Assembly (NCBI GenBank): GCA_029747015.1
Contig: JAKOGI010000574.1
Location: 35,001 to 99,000, forward strand
Direction of reading: 5' to 3'
Length of the DNA stretch: 64,000 nucleotides
Source of the DNA: Carnegiea gigantea
Lineage: Eukaryota > Streptophyta > Magnoliopsida > Caryophyllales > Cactaceae
Shown here: positions 1-11,100 of the stretch, piece after piece
Layout: every line of letters starts with the position of its first letter
How positions within the stretch are numbered: position 1 is the first letter of the stretch
Program-made: the position numbers and the translations under genes
Notes under the pieces: model-generated
Database searches by the model: none
What the model saw: the letters and a program-made list of their open reading frames with translations, nothing else
Told to the model about the DNA's origin: nothing

Positions 1-1560
1 AAGAATGACTAACTCTAGTACATCAAGGCCAACGGTATCAATGAGGGAATTTTATGCATTTCGCATCTAAGACCGACTAGATGAATCCATGGTTATTAAA
101 TAGAGTTGTCGATTGGGTCAACAATTCTACGTAGATGTATGGGCTGCCATTGAGCAATATTGGCTTACATGGTTCGAAAACCATCAAGGTCGCCCGCGGA
201 CAGAGTTGTACAGTGGCATTCAAGATGCACTTAATGCAGGTAACGTCAATGCAGAATCAATAGGGTGGAGATATATTCTACCATCTTCTTTCACTGGAGG
301 GCCACGTTATATGATGTAGCGTTATCAGGATACAATTGTAATTTGTCGTGCTCTGGGGCCTCCTGATTTCTTCGTGACATTCACATGTAATCCAAGTTAG
401 CCTAAAATCACTAACGAGCTATTACCTGGTCAACGATAAAAAGGACAGACCAGATCTAATAACTCGAGTATTCAGAATTAAGTTATGACAACTGCTCGAT
501 GATTCTAAGACGAAAAAGATCTTTGGAACAGTCATTGCTGGTGAGTTGTTTGCATTGTAAAACAGAGTATTTTACCTCACAAAAACATTCAATGTACTAA
601 TAACCCCTACTTTATCTTTTACAGAAGCATATGTTGTTGAATTTCAGAAGCGTGGCCTTCCCCATGCTCATATTCTCTTAACAGTGGCACCGGAAGATAA
701 GCCCACATACCCAAAAGACATTCATAGGCTAATTAGTACCGAAATTCCTGATCAAGTTATGGATCCTCTAGCGTATGATACTGTCACACGATTTATGATA
801 CATGGCCCATGTGTATCATGTTTGATTGATGGAAAATGTTCAAAATGTTATCTAAAAAGATTTTGTACCCAAACAACATTTGATGAGCATGGCTTCGCTC
901 AATACCACAGGCGGCGCATAACACAACAAGTGATCGTGAATGGACGAGAGATTGATAACCAGTGGGTGGTACCATACAATAGAGATCTATGTGTAAAATA
1001 TGACGCTCACATAAACGTCGAGCGCATAGCTGTCCGTAGCGTGATCAAATACTTATATAAGTATGTACATAAGGGACATGATCGTGCTACTATTGTCATT
1101 GAAGGCAATACAACACATCGTGATAGTGAGCAATCTCGGCCACATGGAGAAGAGGATGCAATTATGGAGTATTTGGATTGTCGCTACGTATCTGCAGTGG
1201 AGTCATGCTGGCGAATGTTTGAGTTCAGCTTGCAACATCAATATCCTTCTGTCCAAAAACTTTAATACCATTTGCCTGGAGAACAATTAGTTGTGTTCAG
1301 TGACAGAGAGGATCTTTTTCCTATTGCGAATGAACCAGAAGCATAGTGAACAATGTTAACAATGTGGTTTGAAGCAAATGAGAAGTACCGACAAGCTCGA
1401 CAGACCACGTATCTAAATTTCTCCACGCAATGGGTATGGAATCATTCTTCTAGAAGCTGGACAGTCCGTCAAAAAGGTTCTTCAATTGGTCGACTTCCGT
1501 TTGCACATCAAATTATCGTGAACGATATTATTTGAGAATGCTACTTACAAAGATTTGTGG
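1..1560 (+). pseudogene. Helitron Rep (HUH endonuclease) half of Rep-helicase, broken
   Basis: The Rep part would nick and join DNA strands in rolling-circle transposition. The reading begins inside the protein (VSMREFYAF-like, then QQFYVDVWAAIEQ). A conserved block ends in LPSSFTGGPRYMM before a TAG at 317-319. The HUH pair is His-Ala-His at 663-671, in FQKRGLPHAHILL. The tyrosine motif is KYLYKYVHKGHDRA near 1047-1090. A GT-AG intron fits 541-624 (starts GTGAGT, ends TTTTACAG), since protein homology resumes right after it. Further stops fall at 1263-1265, around 1346 and at 1533-1535, with frame changes between them. It continues into the helicase half as one ancestral gene. Confidence 0.9.
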
Positions 1561-3489
1561 AGCAACTTCTTTTGAGGATATTCGCACCATACGTGGTGTC
1601 CTACACCCAACATTTAAGTCAGCATGCATGGCACTGGGTTGCTTGATGATGATGGTGAATGGCATGCTACATTATCTGAAGCATCAACCTGGGCTTTAGG
1701 TGTGCAATTACGAAATATGTTTTGTTCCATGTTTATGTTCTCTGAGATTGCTGATCCAGTGCAGTTGTGGGATGTATATTGGGCGCACCTAACAGATGAA
1801 CTGTTACATACCGTACGACGGCAAAGAAGAATGCCGGATATGGATTTACCATCTACCGAGCTCCAGAATCTTGGCCTACTTGAGATAGAATGTATCTTGA
1901 ATAGGAATGGACGATTGCTGCGAAATTTCCTTCCAATGCCACTCCCTTCTATCGAAGCTACAGTTCATGCAACAAATCGGCTTATTATTAATGAACTTGA
2001 TTGTGATACAGCTCTGGAAATGTCAAGATTTGAAAGTTTTGTAAGAGGGTTGAACTCAGACCAGTATCATACATACAGATCAGTATTCGATACTTATAAC
2101 AGAGGTGAAGGGGGGTTGTTCTTCATACATGGTAGTTGAGGTACGAGAAAGACATATCTATGGAATACTATAATCTCCAAGTTCCGATCAGACAAACATA
2201 TTGTCCTTGCCGTAGCATCGTCGGGAATTACCTCTTTATTGTTACCCGGAGGAAAAACAGCGCATTCAGTGTTTAAAATACCCTTACAACCTGATGAAAC
2301 GTCAGTTTGTTACTTTGATAAGAGGTCTGAACGTGCAGATATTATCCGTGAAACAACGTTGATTGTGTGGGATGAAGTACTAATGATGAATCGTTTAGCA
2401 TTTGAAGCCGTTGATTGTCACCTCTGGGACATATGTGATAATCAGAATGCTTTTGGTGGAAAACTGGTCCATCTTGGGGGAGATTTCAGATAGATACTTC
2501 CTGTGATTGCACACGGGAGTCGTGAATCTATCGTTGCGGCTACGATACAGCGAGCAATATTCTGGAATGAATGTAGCATTTTGCACTTGTGTATAAACAT
2601 GAGCCTGTAACAAATAGATGAACCCAACGAGACCACACACATTATAGAGAAATTTGCTAGATGAATATTACAAGTTGGAGATGGTGAAGTGCAAGGAATT
2701 GCTATTTCAGATGATGGAGAGCCTAATTGGATTAAGATACCGGAAGAATTCCGCATACGGAATTATCACAATGGTGTGCACAATTTGATCACATCAATTT
2801 ACCCTGATTTTTCTACTACGTATGAAGATTTGTCATATCTTCGAGAAGGAGGAATTCTTATACCAACAAATAATGATGCTGATGAAATAAACACAATCAT
2901 ATTGTCCATGCTTGCTGGAGATGTGAAGAGCTATTTGAGTTGTGATAGTCTTTCAAACGCTAGCGATTATGGTCATTTCAGCGACACGGAACCCCCTGAA
3001 TTACTGCATTCCTTAAAGATTTTTGGATAGCCAAATCATTGTTTAGATCTTAAAGTCGGTGCTCCGATGATATTATTAAGAAATTTGAATCAGTCAATTG
3101 GGTTATGTAATAGTACTCGCTTGGTTGTCAGTAAGCTGGGTGATAGAGTGATTGAGGCCAAAGTAAGATCTGGCTCAAAAGTTAGAGACACTGTCCTAAT
3201 ACCCAGAATCGATTTAACACCATCCAATCTTCCAGATCTACAGCTCAGAAGACGACAGTTCTCTTTAAAACTGGCGTTTGCAATGACAATCAACAAAAGT
3301 CATGGGCAAACTTTGAATAAAGTTGGTGTATACCTTCTAAGACCCGTGTTAAGCCACGGTCAACTTTATGTTGCACTGTCATGTGTTTCATCCCCTTTTG
3401 GCTTAAAAGTACTGCTTTGTAATAAGAGAGGAGTTCCAGCAGATGTTACAAAAAATGTTGTGCATAGGGATGTATTGAACCATTTATAG
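1561..3489 (+). pseudogene. Helitron Pif1-family helicase half, broken in Walker A
   Basis: This part would unwind DNA 5' to 3' during transposition. The linker shows MHGTGLLDDDGEWHATLSEA at 1624. The helicase core starts around 2040 (SFVRGLNSDQYHTYRSVFD). The Walker A loop near 2131-2153 is ruined: a TGA at 2137-2139 replaces a glycine codon, and an Arg codon sits next to the catalytic Lys. A DEVLMMN motif (Walker B) lies near 2371, and GDFR is followed by a TAG at 2491-2493 where Gln is expected. The late motifs TINKSHGQTLNKVGVYL and LYVALSCVSS lie at 3286-3410, and the reading ends at 3487-3489. Other breaks occur near 2610 and at 3028-3030. All motifs are in family order, so identification is firm. 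Confidence 0.92.
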
Positions 3490-3670
3490 ATTATTTTAGC
3501 ATACAGTTTATTCGTTTCACCTATTACGTTCTACCTGCATAGTTAACCTATTTTCAATCATACAACAATTGTGTAATTTACAGTAATGTACTTCCTTTCA
3601 CAAATACTTTGTGGTCCTTACGCTATTATTGTACCATATTATCTTCTTTAATTTCTTTAAGATTACAGAC

Positions 3671-5660
3671 ATGGCATCTTCAGCACCTATATTTATGCCT
3701 ATATGCGCCATCAATCCTTGTGATAGAGATGTAACATTGATAGTTCGGCTCATGCGAGTAATGTCTGTTCGAGTCTATGGGTGACGGATAGTATGGAAAG
3801 TTATATTTATGGACTACCAAGTATTGGATTAGTGTGTTTAATAAAGTCGTCATCGTATACATGTATGATGCTTACAAATGCATTTCATTATTTTATAGTA
3901 TGATGAGATATTCAGCATCATAGAAGGCGATGCCGATATTACTCGATGGAGGTCCATACTCAGTGCTGGCAAGGTTTATCACATATCTGGACTCTCAGTT
4001 GATGTTGCTACAGATGGCGAACGGAATGTGGTGACCAACCTTTACAAATTGGTTTTCACGCCGAGAACAGTACTTCTTAGCGTCATTAAAGAAGGTCAGG
4101 ATATTCCCTAGCAGCACCGACCTCCTTTCCTGTCATTCACCAAGATCCCTTAACGTCTTTGGACACCTGATAATGTTGTTAGTACATATTGTTCACACAG
4201 TCAAATTTGCTATCTAAATTTATGCATACATTTCTTCTGTATTCTTTACAATGTTCTCATTCCCTGTTGTTCTATAGACGTCATAGGGATGGTAATGGCT
4301 ATATATCCTTTGGAAAGGACCAGAGATAGAGGCACTGCACGGCGAAAATTATTACTTTGTGACATGCAGTATGTATTGTGATTAGTTGAGATTTGTAAAG
4401 ATTTATTGTGACATTTCAATTGTATAAAGATTAGTACATATGATGCATCTGTGCAGGATGCACCCATTGAGACTGACTTTATGAGAAGATTTTGCGGAAG
4501 TTGAGGGCAGCAACATTTGACTACTGAAAACATACTTCTTACTTCTAGAGTACATATTAGAAATTATAAAGGTAACTTTACGTCCACTTGATATAATGTC
4601 ATTCACAAAACTGTATAATTTTCGTTACTCTGATTGTATATTTCAGTAATATATTTTCTCTTCTGCAATATAACTGTAGGAATATCAGTTTCTACTTTGC
4701 CCGTTAGTCGATTGTTGATAAACCCAGATATTGAAGAAACAGAAGACTTTGAAGGATGGTACACACAGCATGTTACATTAATTTAGGTTTTCTAATTCTA
4801 TACACCTTATATACACTTGACCTCACATGTATTACTTTTCATGAATGTATTAGGTTCTCTGGCACTTCAGGTGTGATGAAGCATTTCGATTTTATACGTA
4901 TGAGAACATTACGCATGTACCATCTAGAGAAACTGTTTGCAACTAAATGGATTAGATTATATGAATATGCTACTGCGCTAAATGTAAGCTAAACTTTTAT
5001 TCAACAACTATTCCTTATGCTTACATACATTCATTCAATATCACATAATTTTCATATTTTATTATATCCAGGTTAGATATTTCGAATTTTTGCATATATT
5101 GCTGAAATCCACCCGTTGCTTTACGACGATTGCATTAATTGCAACAAAAGTGTCCACACTTTGTATTTGCATTTAATGTACCATACTGCACATGCCGATC
5201 ACCAAGTTTGACTCGGAACAAGTTTGCTTCTATGATTCTCTATTGTTTCATAGTCTGTTATGCTTTCCTAAATTTTTGTTTTCATTAGTATAACCATCCC
5301 TTTGTAATTCAAAAATATAGGTTCATCTTCAGAGTTGTATTACAAGATATTATAGGTTGTAAAGAGTTCACTGTTCTTTATGAGAATGCTCGAATTCTTT
5401 TACATACGACCACTACACAGCTGGATATGTATGCAGCGCAAGTATTCTCATTGTCACTCCTTATCATGTTCACCCAAGTTATTGTTCCACCGTTGCCTAA
5501 CCTGTGTTACTATTGTCTATAGCCATATGGTTATCTGTCGCTCTATGCGATTATAAATGATTACATAGAAAAACCTTGGGATTTCATACTAGAGCCTCTC
5601 GGCATGAAATAGAAGCTCCTATCGCTCTTATTGTGCTAGTTAATTGCGAGGAAGAGGTCC
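3671..5660 (+). pseudogene. Helitron-borne RPA70-like ssDNA-binding protein gene, several exons, broken
   Basis: Many plant Helitrons carry a second gene resembling the large subunit of replication protein A, which binds single-stranded DNA. Exon-like pieces here read in OB-fold order. They are MASSAPIFMPICAINPC from 3671; GKVYHISGLSVDVATDG...YKLVFTPRT at 3903-4075; DVIGMVMAIYPLERTRDRG and RKLLLCDMQ at 4277-4370; GISVSTLPVSRLLINPDIEE at 4678-4735; a zinc-ribbon-like DCINCNKSV near 5128-5160; FRVVLQDIIGCKEFTVLYENA at 5325-5390; and PYGYLSLYAIINDYIEKPWDF from 5522. Several pieces are preceded by pyrimidine-rich TTTATAG or TATCCAG acceptors. In-frame stops (for example after VRVYG and after GQDIP) show decay. 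Exact splice sites are my inference. Confidence 0.8.
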
Positions 5661-6078
5661 ATTACATACGACGTACTAATGTTAGGTACATGAGGTACAT
5701 AATGTGTATATATAAAATTCCCTTCTATCATTGTTAATCAAATTATCACCAAATCTCGATGTTTGTTTTAGGTTCAAGAAACAAACGTGGATTCTTCATC
5801 ACTGACATCATTACTTAACTTATCATCATCCCATTTAGCGTGCTTTGTATCAAATTCACTATTTAATATGTCAATCATACTTACATGAACTTCTTCCACA
5901 GTGATATAGTTTTCAATTGTTAATCATGTTATTTATGCACGAAATTGCTGTATATTTATTTGTTGCGTTGGATTTTTTCATTATCTTAACTGACTTATAG
6001 TATTAATTATGTCCACGCCAACTATCCATTTATTTTTTGATAACATGTATAGTCATCAATTGTCAATTTAAACACGCT

Positions 6079-6106
6079 CTGTGCTTTTACACGGGCCCAG
6101 ACTAGT
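6079..6106 (+). repeat. Helitron 3' terminus: hairpin, CTAG and host T
   Basis: CTGTG (6079-6083) can pair with CACGG (6090-6094) around a six-base loop, with one G-T pair. Seven bases later comes CTAG (6102-6105) followed by T. Helitrons end in a hairpin plus CTRR and insert between A and T, so base 6105 is taken as the last base of the element. Confidence 0.8.
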
Positions 6107-6995
6107 TGATGCAAATAAAAAAATCATGATGTATCATTGCTAAAGCCTATAGCAGCCTCAAACCTCTTAAAAGAAGGGAAAAGGAAGCTAGATTGCTTAA
6201 GTTAACCTTGAGATCATAGTTGTGTATCGACTTGGAGGCAAGAGCTGACCAACTAATGGAAAAGTTAACTTAGAAACCGTCACAAAAGCTTATTGACATT
6301 AGTAATTTTTTTTCTCGAACACCGCACCTGATTTCCGCATTAATGTGTGCCTGTCAAACTGACAAAAGTACTCTAAGACTGTTTTTTTTTTTTTTTTTGA
6401 TTGACTCCAACACTATTATGACTTGGAAAATGGTAATGACTTGGACAAATTACAGTTCACAAGTAATTTTGCTTTCTTTTATATTGCGTGAATTGTTGTG
6501 CACAAACGCACGATTGCTTGTGTATTGAATACTGCCATAAAAAAAATAATTAAAAAAACTGTTGAATGGTGCCAACTACCAAGAACGATGTAAGTCATCT
6601 ATAAGGACAAATATGTTTGCATTGGAAGGTGAGATTTTTGTTTGAATTTTTCTTTTTCAATTTAAGAAAAATTAGACGTAAGTATTAACTTTTAAATTAT
6701 TGGAAAAAAGTAAATCAAATTTTTTTTGAAACATAAATAACATGGTTTCTAGCAGCAGATTTTTTGACACATCATTGCTGAGTTTTGAGAAATTGACTCA
6801 TCAGAAAGCTGACTTAAGTGGTGTTTGTGAACATTTGACGTAAAACTCGAATCAATTGCTTGAAATTTCGACAATTACATTGAACATACATAATCAAGTT
6901 ATATACACTTCTATTATATGCCAAAAGTATTGATCTATTTACAATTTTTTAAAAAAACAAGTTACATAGAACACCATTATTTAGGTGCTCACAAC
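6107..6995. other. Non-coding, no feature recognised
   Basis: AT-rich DNA to the right of the Helitron end, with a poly-T run near 6382-6399. No protein homology or paired repeat was recognised. Confidence 0.5.
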
Positions 6996-8705
6996 TACCC
7001 TTAGTTTTAAAAAGCGCACCTGAGGCGGGCCTAAGTGAGAGGCGACCCGGCCGTCACGCGTAACAAATTCCGAAGGCGCAGGGAGGCGTGCACCTTAGAT
7101 GCGCCTTAGTCAAGGTGAGGCGCTGCGCTTTTGTCGTCTCACAGCAATTTCGGCAGTAGAGACAAATTTTTGGAAAAGTAGTCATCATGTGCCAAAATTT
7201 CTACAAATTAGAACTTACCCAACTCATGATTGACAAATTTCGAGAAAAGTTATTAATATGGTACCAGACAATATACCCTTTTTTTACTGGAACGAGATAT
7301 ACTGTATCGATATCATTTTTGGTATCGGACACTAATAAAAAAATAAAATATTCAATAATTTGCATCCCTACTTGCGAATGATTGCAACTATACCCTGATA
7401 GAACCGCTTTATGAAAATTGTGTTTGTATAGCAATGATCCAGATGTTCACAAATGATGTGGGATAGGAATGATGAAAGCTAGCAAAAATAATTTCAAATT
7501 TCAAGTATTTGAAGGCATGTTCTGAAACAAACATGAGAGAGACAGACACAGAGGTGGATTGCCGAGTGAGGAGGTTTGGGTACTTTGAAAGGTTTGGTTT
7601 CTTGCTATCCCACGCCCTTGAAGCTGAGGATGGCCTGTTGGGAACCCTATATAAAAAGCCTCCAAGCAAAACTTTACAACCGGGAGACTGGGCTTTGCCC
7701 ATAGCTATGGGGTTTAGCTTGCAGCAGCTTAATCAGGCCATGTCATGGAAAAGTTGTGCTAATTTCGGCTGGTACATGTGAGCCAGGTGTTTGGTCTCGG
7801 ATACTGGCCAGTATAATGCGAAATATCGACAGTACAAATTTACAGTGCTTTTTGTACCGGCTTTTAAAGCCGGAATGACTCGCCCGGTATAGGTTGAGAT
7901 GGTATGACATTAATCACATTGCTTTTGAGTAAAAGCCCTCATGCAATTGCATCAAATTACTCATAGTTCAGCCCTAATTTTTGAAAAGCCTAATTTTTTA
8001 AAACCCTAATTTCTCGTTGAATGGATGCTTGTACCATGGTTTAATGGAGACAGACCACGTCGACCTCCTCCTCTCAAGCTTTTCCGTTGGCAAATCCTCA
8101 CCGGTCGCCGGTGATCTGCATTGGGAAGAGTTGATCTACATTGGGAAGAGTTGGATGAGTCGCTAAGTGACTTGTGCAATTTTAGGGCTTCGAAAAGTGG
8201 TGTGGGTGGGCTGCTAATTGCGTCTCTTTTTCTGATTCCGTGTTAATTAAACGTCCCTTGGCTTTTTTTCTTTTTTTTTGGGTGTTTTTATTATATATTA
8301 ATGTGGTGGTCGGCTAGTAGCCTGGTACTTTCTAGTTCTTTCAACCCTCTTTGGAAACCAATATTTAGGAGGTTATTTTACCATTTGTATATATTGCCAG
8401 AAATTTCTAAAATTTTTTCTCATTTTGTACATTTTTTATTTTTTATTAACTGATATATAATATTATTTTATTATATGCTATACATTTTGCAAGCATTCTA
8501 AACTTCATAATGGTTGTAATGGCGTCTAATTATTGTATTAATGCAAGTATATAATTTATTTGGGTATAATATATTTTCTGAATTAATTTATTTGTATTTT
8601 TCATAAAAGAGCACCTCAAATCCTTGAGGCATGCGCCTTCGCCTCGAGGGCCACACCTCGTGTCTCGGGATCCTTTGTGTCTCGTGCTTTTTTAAGCTAA
8701 GCAAC
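6996..8705. repeat. Candidate foldback element with GC-rich ends
   Basis: Two GC-rich patches stand out in AT-rich DNA: about 7012-7140, dense in AGGCG and GCGCC words, and about 8608-8690. The left edge reads CTTAGTTTTAAAAAGCGC. The reverse complement of the right edge reads CTTAGCTTAAAAAAGCAC. The two are therefore inverted-repeat-like. No transposase is visible inside, and no clean target duplication was found. It could be a non-autonomous DNA transposon or two separate copies of one short repeat. Confidence 0.35.
7450..7900. other. Unrecognised block with a TATA-like sequence
   Basis: A less AT-rich stretch contains TATATAAAAAG near 7650 and several TACCGG/CCGGTA words near 7790-7895. 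The open readings across it do not resemble any family I know. It may be part of an old LTR or of a repeat inserted in the candidate foldback element. Confidence 0.2.
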
Positions 8706-9117
8706 AACCTTCCATGTCAACTTTTCAAGTGGGTCAAACTTCTCAAAACTTGGGGTAATTTGTTCCAAAAAGAGGAAAATATCACTAACAAGTCATATTG
8801 TTCACGTACATAAAAAAAGGTCAATTTATTTTATCTAATATAACCCCAAAATGCGAATTATTATTTCCAATTTTCCTAAATTTAAAGTAGGCTATTTCTG
8901 CTGTCATTGGAGACCCTATTTATAAGGATACTTTATTAAAATTTCAGTGGTTTATAGTAGGATGATTAATGTTTTTCACAGCCCAAAAGAAAAAGAAGAG
9001 TGGCTAATTTTTGAGCTAAAATTTTTGTGATCACCATAATATTATTTAAATGAGAATTTTACAAGGCCCAATTAAGATTTGAATATGTGTTTGTTTCTTA
9101 AAGATGATAGCTTGGGG

Positions 9118-9265
9118 GTATTTGACAAAGAGCTTTAGGGACCAACAAGCTCTTTTTGGGTCATTAGCTATTTGACCTTAGTTAAAAACCTATTTTTAGT
9201 ATTTGGTTAATAAGCTTTTGCATTAGCTTTTTATACCCCAAAAGCTCTTTGGAAGAGCTTTTTTA
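9118..9265. repeat. Small MITE-like inverted repeat
   Basis: The left arm ACAAAGAGCTTTAGGGAC (from about 9126) matches the reverse complement of the right arm (CCAAAGAGCTTTTGGGG, near 9234-9256) at most positions. The interior is AT-rich and only about 100 bases long. Size and structure fit a miniature inverted-repeat element. The family and the target duplication are not resolved. Confidence 0.35.
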
Positions 9266-9884
9266 ATTAACTTATTATTATGTGTAATAAAGATGACCAT
9301 ATTGCTCATAATTATTTTCACAAAATTACTTCAGATGCCATTGATAATAAAAACCTATTATTTTCTGTTGAATCACTTTTAGCTATCAGAGCCAACTCCA
9401 TCTATTTATTAGTTTATTCATTATTTGGCTGCTGTTTCTTCCACCCTCGACAATTAGTTGGGTTGAAAACAGACTTGAGTTAGGCAATTTACTTCAAGTC
9501 TTAAACTATTTGGTCTTTTTTTTTTTTGGTTGCCCCTCCTTTCTTCTTTCTTTATTTAGTGTGGGTTGGGTTGAGATAGGGTATTTGATCTTTTACTTAG
9601 GGAAATGTCTTGTTCGTGGGGCAGTAATTCATTTAGTAGACCTCCTACTAATGTAGAGGTAGAATAGGCAATACTTTTATTTCAAGTAACAAGTATCTGG
9701 CCGTTACGGGTATTCCAGTGGCTTCTTTAAGGCTACTGGTGAATAGCTGGTAGCTTTATTACTCTTGCTGGTAAAAGAGTTCTTCAACTTTGGTTAGCTT
9801 TTAAGACAATTAAATACAACTAGCCTAGCTATTATACCTGAACTTCAAAACCCCTCATTAGGGTGTGAATTTAGATAGATATCT
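9266..9884. other. Non-coding, nothing recognised
   Basis: AT-rich spacer between the MITE-like repeat and the LINE relic. Short open frames here look random. Confidence 0.5.
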
Positions 9885-11100
9885 TGCTACAGCATAATAT
9901 ACAATTGTATATCAAAAATTATGTTTGAAAGATTGAAATTGGCCATTCCCAACTTGGTTAGTCAAACATAGTGTGCCTTCATTCAATGTAAAGAACTTGT
10001 TCACAATGTCGTTCTTTGCAGAGAGATTCTAAGGGGCTACTCTAGCAAAAATATTAGCTCTATATGCTTTATGAAAGTAGACTTGAGGAAAGCTTATGAT
10101 ACAATGTATTGAATAGGTTATTGATGGCTTGAAGTTCTCTTCAATGTTTAAAAAAACTAGGTTATGAACTATGTATGCTCTCCTGCATATTCTTTGATGT
10201 TAAATAGAAGTCCTTATGGCTTCATTAAGGAGCACAAAGGGCTAAGACAGGGACATTCCGTCTCCCCAATCCTATTTGTGCTAGTCATAAAGTTTCTTAC
10301 AAGGTTGATGAAAAGATCTACTGTTAGCAGTGGTTTTAAATGTCATCTGGGTAACAAAAGTTTAGAAGTGAGTCAATCCTCTTTTGCTGATGATTTACTT
10401 GTGTTTTGCAAGGTCAAAGTTGATTCCATTTTATGCATTAAGAGTGTATTGATAATGTCTCTATGACCTCTAAACTTGCTATTAATGATCAAGAATTACA
10501 TGTCATATTTTGAGAAGTGGATGAAAATAGGAACACGAGCTAACCACTCTTTCTAGCTTTTCTTTGGGATCTCTCCCTTTTAAATATCTATGTCTTCATA
10601 TATGCATCTAGGTTGTCTGTGATGAATTGTCAAATGTTGGTGGAGAAAATCACCTGTAAAATTAAAGTTTGGAGTAGTATATGTCTCTCTTCGACAATTA
10701 GAGTGACTTTAACTGGCTTAGTTCTCATGAGAATTTTTACATTTTGGCCTCATATTTTCAACTTTCCTATTTAATTCCAAAAAAAGCTAAGACACGTGCA
10801 GACATTTTCTATGGTCTTAAGAGGCTTCCCACAAGAGAATCCCCCTGGCTCTAGCTTAGAATGATAACTGCCAATCTAAGAAGGTTAGAGGTCTTGGACT
10901 AGAAAAAAAAAAAAATCATAACCTAGAACAAGACACTTGTAGTGATACATGTATGGATTGTGTGTTGTGACAAGGATATTCTGTGTGTTAGATAGGTTCA
11001 TATCCATCACCTGAAGTTGTTGGACTAGTGGCATGGTTCACCCGCTTAAGATAAGTGTTAGTATTGGAAAAGTTTTGCAAGTTTAAGAATAGTTTTCTGC
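9885..11100 (+). pseudogene. L1-type LINE ORF2 fragment (reverse transcriptase), decayed
   Basis: A relic of a non-LTR retrotransposon polymerase. The order of conserved blocks matches plant L1 RT. They are IPNLVSQT and a CREILRGYS block (9945-10045), MKVDLRKAYDTM (10072-10110), LMLNRSPYGFIKEHKGLRQG and SPILFVLVIKFLTRL (10190-10305), then the catalytic FADDLLVF with Ala-Asp-Asp codons at 10385-10393. Downstream are LGSLPFKYL-like, MNCQMLVEKITCKIKVWSS (10622-10678) and KKVRGLGLE (around 10880), which belong to the RT C-terminal region. Stops and frame changes occur throughout. Neither the endonuclease domain nor a poly-A tail was found, so this is an internal fragment. It is unrelated in position to the ORF1-only LINE downstream. 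Confidence 0.85.

Larger units (their letters stand above)
1..6105 (+). mobile_element. Helitron, autonomous-type but decayed; 5' end outside window
   Basis: A rolling-circle transposon. In order it shows a Rep domain with an HUH-type histidine pair, a Pif1-family helicase, a second gene resembling the replication protein A large subunit, and a 3' terminus made of a short hairpin followed 7 bases later by CTAG and a flanking T. This order is the known plan of plant Helitrons. The 5' TC end and the start of Rep lie left of base 1. Many stops and frameshifts show that it can no longer make its proteins. The family call is very secure; the exact subfamily is not known. Confidence 0.92.

Noticed and set aside
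7409..7781. Overlapping frames of 97 and 90 codons
   Set aside because: Opposite-strand shadows of each other with no family resemblance.
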